39,294 nucleotides of DNA from Burkholderiales bacterium. Lineage in GTDB: Bacteria > Pseudomonadota > Gammaproteobacteria > Burkholderiales > Burkholderiaceae_C. The position numbers were made by a program, and so were the translations under genes. The notes below the pieces were generated by a model. It was not told the origin of the DNA. It was given only the letters and a program-made list of their open reading frames with translations, and did no database searches. The DNA lies in NCBI GenBank assembly GCA_947452135.1, contig CANGBT010000006.1, forward strand, positions 1 to 39,294, in the 5' to 3' direction. Below, piece by piece: positions 36,741 to 39,294 of this stretch; within the stretch, counting starts at the first letter, position 1, and each line of letters opens with the position of its first letter.

Positions 36741-38873
36741 TCAGCTCTGGCCGCCTTCTTGGGCCGATGCTGGCTGCTGCTCACGATCGATCAGCGCCTT
36801 CATCGACAGCTTGACGCGACCCTTCTCGTCGGTCTCGAGCACCTTGACCTTGACGATCTGGCCTTCCTTGAGGAAGTCGGTGACCTTCTCGACGCGCTGG
36901 TGAGCGATCTGGCTGATGTGCAGCAGACCGTCTTTGCCAGGCAGCAGGTTGACCAACGCGCCGAAGTCCAGAATCTTGACGATCGGGCCTTCGTAGATCT
37001 TGCCGATCTCGACTTCAGCGGTGATCTCTTCGATGCGCTTCTTGGCGTGAGCCGCCTTGTCGCTGTCGGTCGAAGCGATGGTGATCGTGCCGTCTTCGCC
37101 GATGTCGATCGTGGTGCCGGTTTCTTCGGTCAGCGCACGGATGGTCGCGCCGCCCTTGCCGATCACGTCACGGATCTTCTCGGGGTTGATCTTCATCGTG
37201 TACAGGCGAGGCGCGAACTGCGAGACCTCGGCCTTGGCGCCGCCCACGGCCTCGACCATCTTGCCCAGAATGTGCAGGCGCGCTTCCTTGGCCTGCGCCA
37301 GTGCGACCTGCATGATTTCCTTGGTGATGCCCTGGATCTTGATGTCCATCTGCAAGGCAGTCACGCCGTTGGTCGTACCGGCCACCTTGAAGTCCATGTC
37401 GCCGAGGTGATCCTCGTCGCCCAGGATGTCGGTCAGCACGGCGAAGCGGTTGCCATCCTTGATCAGGCCCATGGCGATGCCCGCCACGTGCGCCTTGAGC
37501 GGCACACCAGCGTCCATCAGCGCGAGGCAGCCGCCGCACACCGAAGCCATCGACGACGAGCCGTTGGACTCGGTGATTTCGGAGACGACGCGCATCGAGT
37601 ACGGGAAATCAGCACGGTCCGGCAGCACCGCCACAAGGGCGCGCTTGGCCAGACGGCCATGGCCAATCTCGCGGCGCTTGGGCGTGCCCACGCGACCGGT
37701 TTCGCCGGTGGCGAACGGAGGCATGTTGTAGTGCAGCATGAAGTGCTCGCTGAACTCGCCGGCCAGCGCGTCGATCTTCTGCGAATCGCGGTCGGTGCCG
37801 AGCGTGGCAGCCACCAGCGCCTGCGTTTCACCACGGGTGAACAGCGACGAGCCGTGCACGCGCGGCAGCACGCTGTTGCGGATTTCGATCTGGCGCACGG
37901 TGCGTGTGTCGCGTCCGTCGATGCGTGGCTCGCCCGACAGGATCTGACTGCGCACGATCTTGGCTTCGATGTCGAACAGCACGTTGTCGACCTTGACCTT
38001 GTCGACAGCAGCGCCATCGGCTGCCAAGGCCGCAAGAGTCTTGGCGGTGACTTCGCGGGTGGCCTGGGTGCGGGCTTGCTTGGAACGGATCTGGTAAGCC
38101 ACGCGCAGCGGCTCTTCGGCCAGGGCGCAGACCTGCGAAATGAAGGCCTCGTCCTTGGCTGGCGGCTGCCAGTCCCAGGCGGGCTTGCCGGCGTCACGCA
38201 CCAGTTCATTGATGGCGGCGATGGCGATCCTGCTTTGCTCGTGACCGAACACCACACCACCGAGCATGATTTCTTCGCTGAGCTGCTGCGCTTCGGATTC
38301 GACCATCAGCACGGCAGCATCGGTGCCGGCGACCACCAGGTCCATCTTCGAGTCGAGCAACTGCGTCTTGCCCGGGTTGAGCACGTATTCGCCATTGATC
38401 AGACCGACGCGGGCCGCACCGATCGGGCCGTCGAACGGAATGCCGGAAATCGCCAGCGCAGCGCTGGAGCCGATGAGCGCAGCGATGTCAGCCGACACCT
38501 CAGGGTTCAACGACAGCACGTGGATCACCACTTGCACTTCGTTGTAGAAGCCTTCAGGAAACAGCGGACGCAGAGGGCGGTCGATCAGGCGCGACGTCAG
38601 GGTTTCCAGTTCGCTCGGGCGGCCTTCGCGCTTGAAGAAGCTGCCCGGAATCTTGCCGGCAGCGTAGGTCTTTTCGATGTAGTCCACGGTCAGCGGGAAG
38701 AAATCCTGCCCCGCCTTGGCATTCTTCGCGCCAACCACGGTCGCGAGGATCACGGTGTCTTCGATGTTGACCAGCACGGCGCCGCTGGACTGACGAGCGA
38801 TTTCGCCGGTTTCCAGCACCACGGTGTGCTGGCCCCATTGGAACGTCTTGGTGACTTTATTGAACATGCTCAT
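36741..38873 (-). CDS. pnp: Polyribonucleotide nucleotidyltransferase (PNPase)
   Basis: Two RNase PH domains followed by KH ([35 protein letters not shown]) and S1 ([33 protein letters not shown]). Confidence 0.98.
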   Translation of the reverse strand: MSMFNKVTKTFQWGQHTVVLETGEIARQSSGAVLVNIEDTVILATVVGAKNAKAGQDFFPLTVDYIEKTYAAGKIPGSFFKREGRPSELETLTSRLIDRPLRPLFPEGFYNEVQVVIHVLSLNPEVSADIAALIGSSAALAISGIPFDGPIGAARVGLINGEYVLNPGKTQLLDSKMDLVVAGTDAAVLMVESEAQQLSEEIMLGGVVFGHEQSRIAIAAINELVRDAGKPAWDWQPPAKDEAFISQVCALAEEPLRVAYQIRSKQARTQATREVTAKTLAALAADGAAVDKVKVDNVLFDIEAKIVRSQILSGEPRIDGRDTRTVRQIEIRNSVLPRVHGSSLFTRGETQALVAATLGTDRDSQKIDALAGEFSEHFMLHYNMPPFATGETGRVGTPKRREIGHGRLAKRALVAVLPDRADFPYSMRVVSEITESNGSSSMASVCGGCLALMDAGVPLKAHVAGIAMGLIKDGNRFAVLTDILGDEDHLGDMDFKVAGTTNGVTALQMDIKIQGITKEIMQVALAQAKEARLHILGKMVEAVGGAKAEVSQFAPRLYTMKINPEKIRDVIGKGGATIRALTEETGTTIDIGEDGTITIASTDSDKAAHAKKRIEEITAEVEIGKIYEGPIVKILDFGALVNLLPGKDGLLHISQIAHQRVEKVTDFLKEGQIVKVKVLETDEKGRVKLSMKALIDREQQPASAQEGGQS

Positions 38874-38948
38874 CGGTATCTCCGGTTGATGTCAGCGCCT
38901 TGCGGGCGGCGCCTTCGACCCCAGAGCGTGGACTACCTGGCGCGATGC

Positions 38949-38986
38949 CATTCCAGCGACGTTCGGTGAAAAACGCATTTGGAATG
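38949..38986 (-). promoter_or_regulatory. Candidate pnp 5' leader stem-loop
   Basis: CATTCCA (38949-38955) pairs with TGGAATG (38980-38986); inner CGTT/AACG pairing after a symmetric 4x4 internal loop. Confidence 0.45.
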
Positions 38987-39015
38987 ACACATCGTCATCA
39001 TTGGCGGCCCAGCTC

Positions 39016-39053
39016 AAAAAAAGAAAAGCCTGTACTGGACGTCCAGACAGGCT
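39016..39053 (-). terminator. Rho-independent terminator downstream of rpsO
   Basis: Minus-strand AGCCTGT-CTGG-ACGT-CCAG-T-ACAGGCT followed by TTTCTTTTTTT, about 20 nt after the rpsO stop. Confidence 0.88.
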
Positions 39054-39072
39054 CTTCGCTTCAGCGTGGCGC

Positions 39073-39294
39073 TTACTTGCGCAAGCCCAGCTTCTGAATC
39101 AGTGCGGTGTAACGGTCCGCGTCACGGTCCCGAAGGTAAGCCAGCAGGCTCTTGCGGGTGTTGACCATCTTCAGCAAACCACGACGACCATGGTGGTCCT
39201 TCATGTGGGTCTTGAAGTGGGGGGTGAGTTCGTTGATGCGTGCGGTCAGCAAGGCCACCTGGACTTCGGGAGACCCGGTGTCGTTGGCGCTGCG
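39073..39294 (-). CDS. rpsO: 30S ribosomal protein S15, N-terminus truncated by window edge
   Basis: Frame open to window end: [73 protein letters not shown]. Confidence 0.98.
   Translation of the reverse strand, partial: RSANDTGSPEVQVALLTARINELTPHFKTHMKDHHGRRGLLKMVNTRKSLLAYLRDRDADRYTALIQKLGLRK

Noticed and set aside
36519-38969. 816-aa plus-strand ORF antisense to pnp and the quinone oxidoreductase start
   Set aside because: Its translation is low-complexity (His/Asp/Arg/Gly/Leu-rich) with no recognisable domain, and the opposite strand encodes a clear PNPase; typical high-GC mirror-frame artefact.

Overview
The window looks like a high-GC betaproteobacterial chromosome (probably Burkholderiales, inferred from gene order and protein character). 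Most of it is conserved housekeeping DNA. On the minus strand, in transcription order, lie rpsO (partial), pnp, a quinone oxidoreductase, tpiA, secG, tRNA-Leu(GAG), a complete 14-gene nuoA-N complex I operon, a NUDIX hydrolase and a DUF1178 protein. The left part holds the gcvP 3' end, a signalling cluster (HD-GYP response regulator, hybrid kinase with Hpt, lone NMT1/SsuA-like lipoprotein), a TetR regulator divergent from a 4-hydroxybutyryl-CoA dehydratase/HpaB-superfamily flavoprotein, a second hybrid kinase, a patatin, a GST with an unusual N-terminal tail, an intracellular PHB depolymerase (phaZ), aroC, a CBS protein, YihY/BrkB and DUF2069. I found no CRISPR array, transposon, phage or defence island. 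The best leads are: (1) the lipoprotein / hybrid kinase / HD-GYP operon, a possible binding-protein-gated c-di-GMP relay; (2) the AbfD-like enzyme, which appears to have lost two of the Fe-S ligand cysteines and has a CCxxxC tail, next to a clean TetR-type operator palindrome; (3) a series of strong 3'-end hairpins without U-tracts; and (4) a structured pnp leader. These are hypotheses from reading the sequence. No database search was run.
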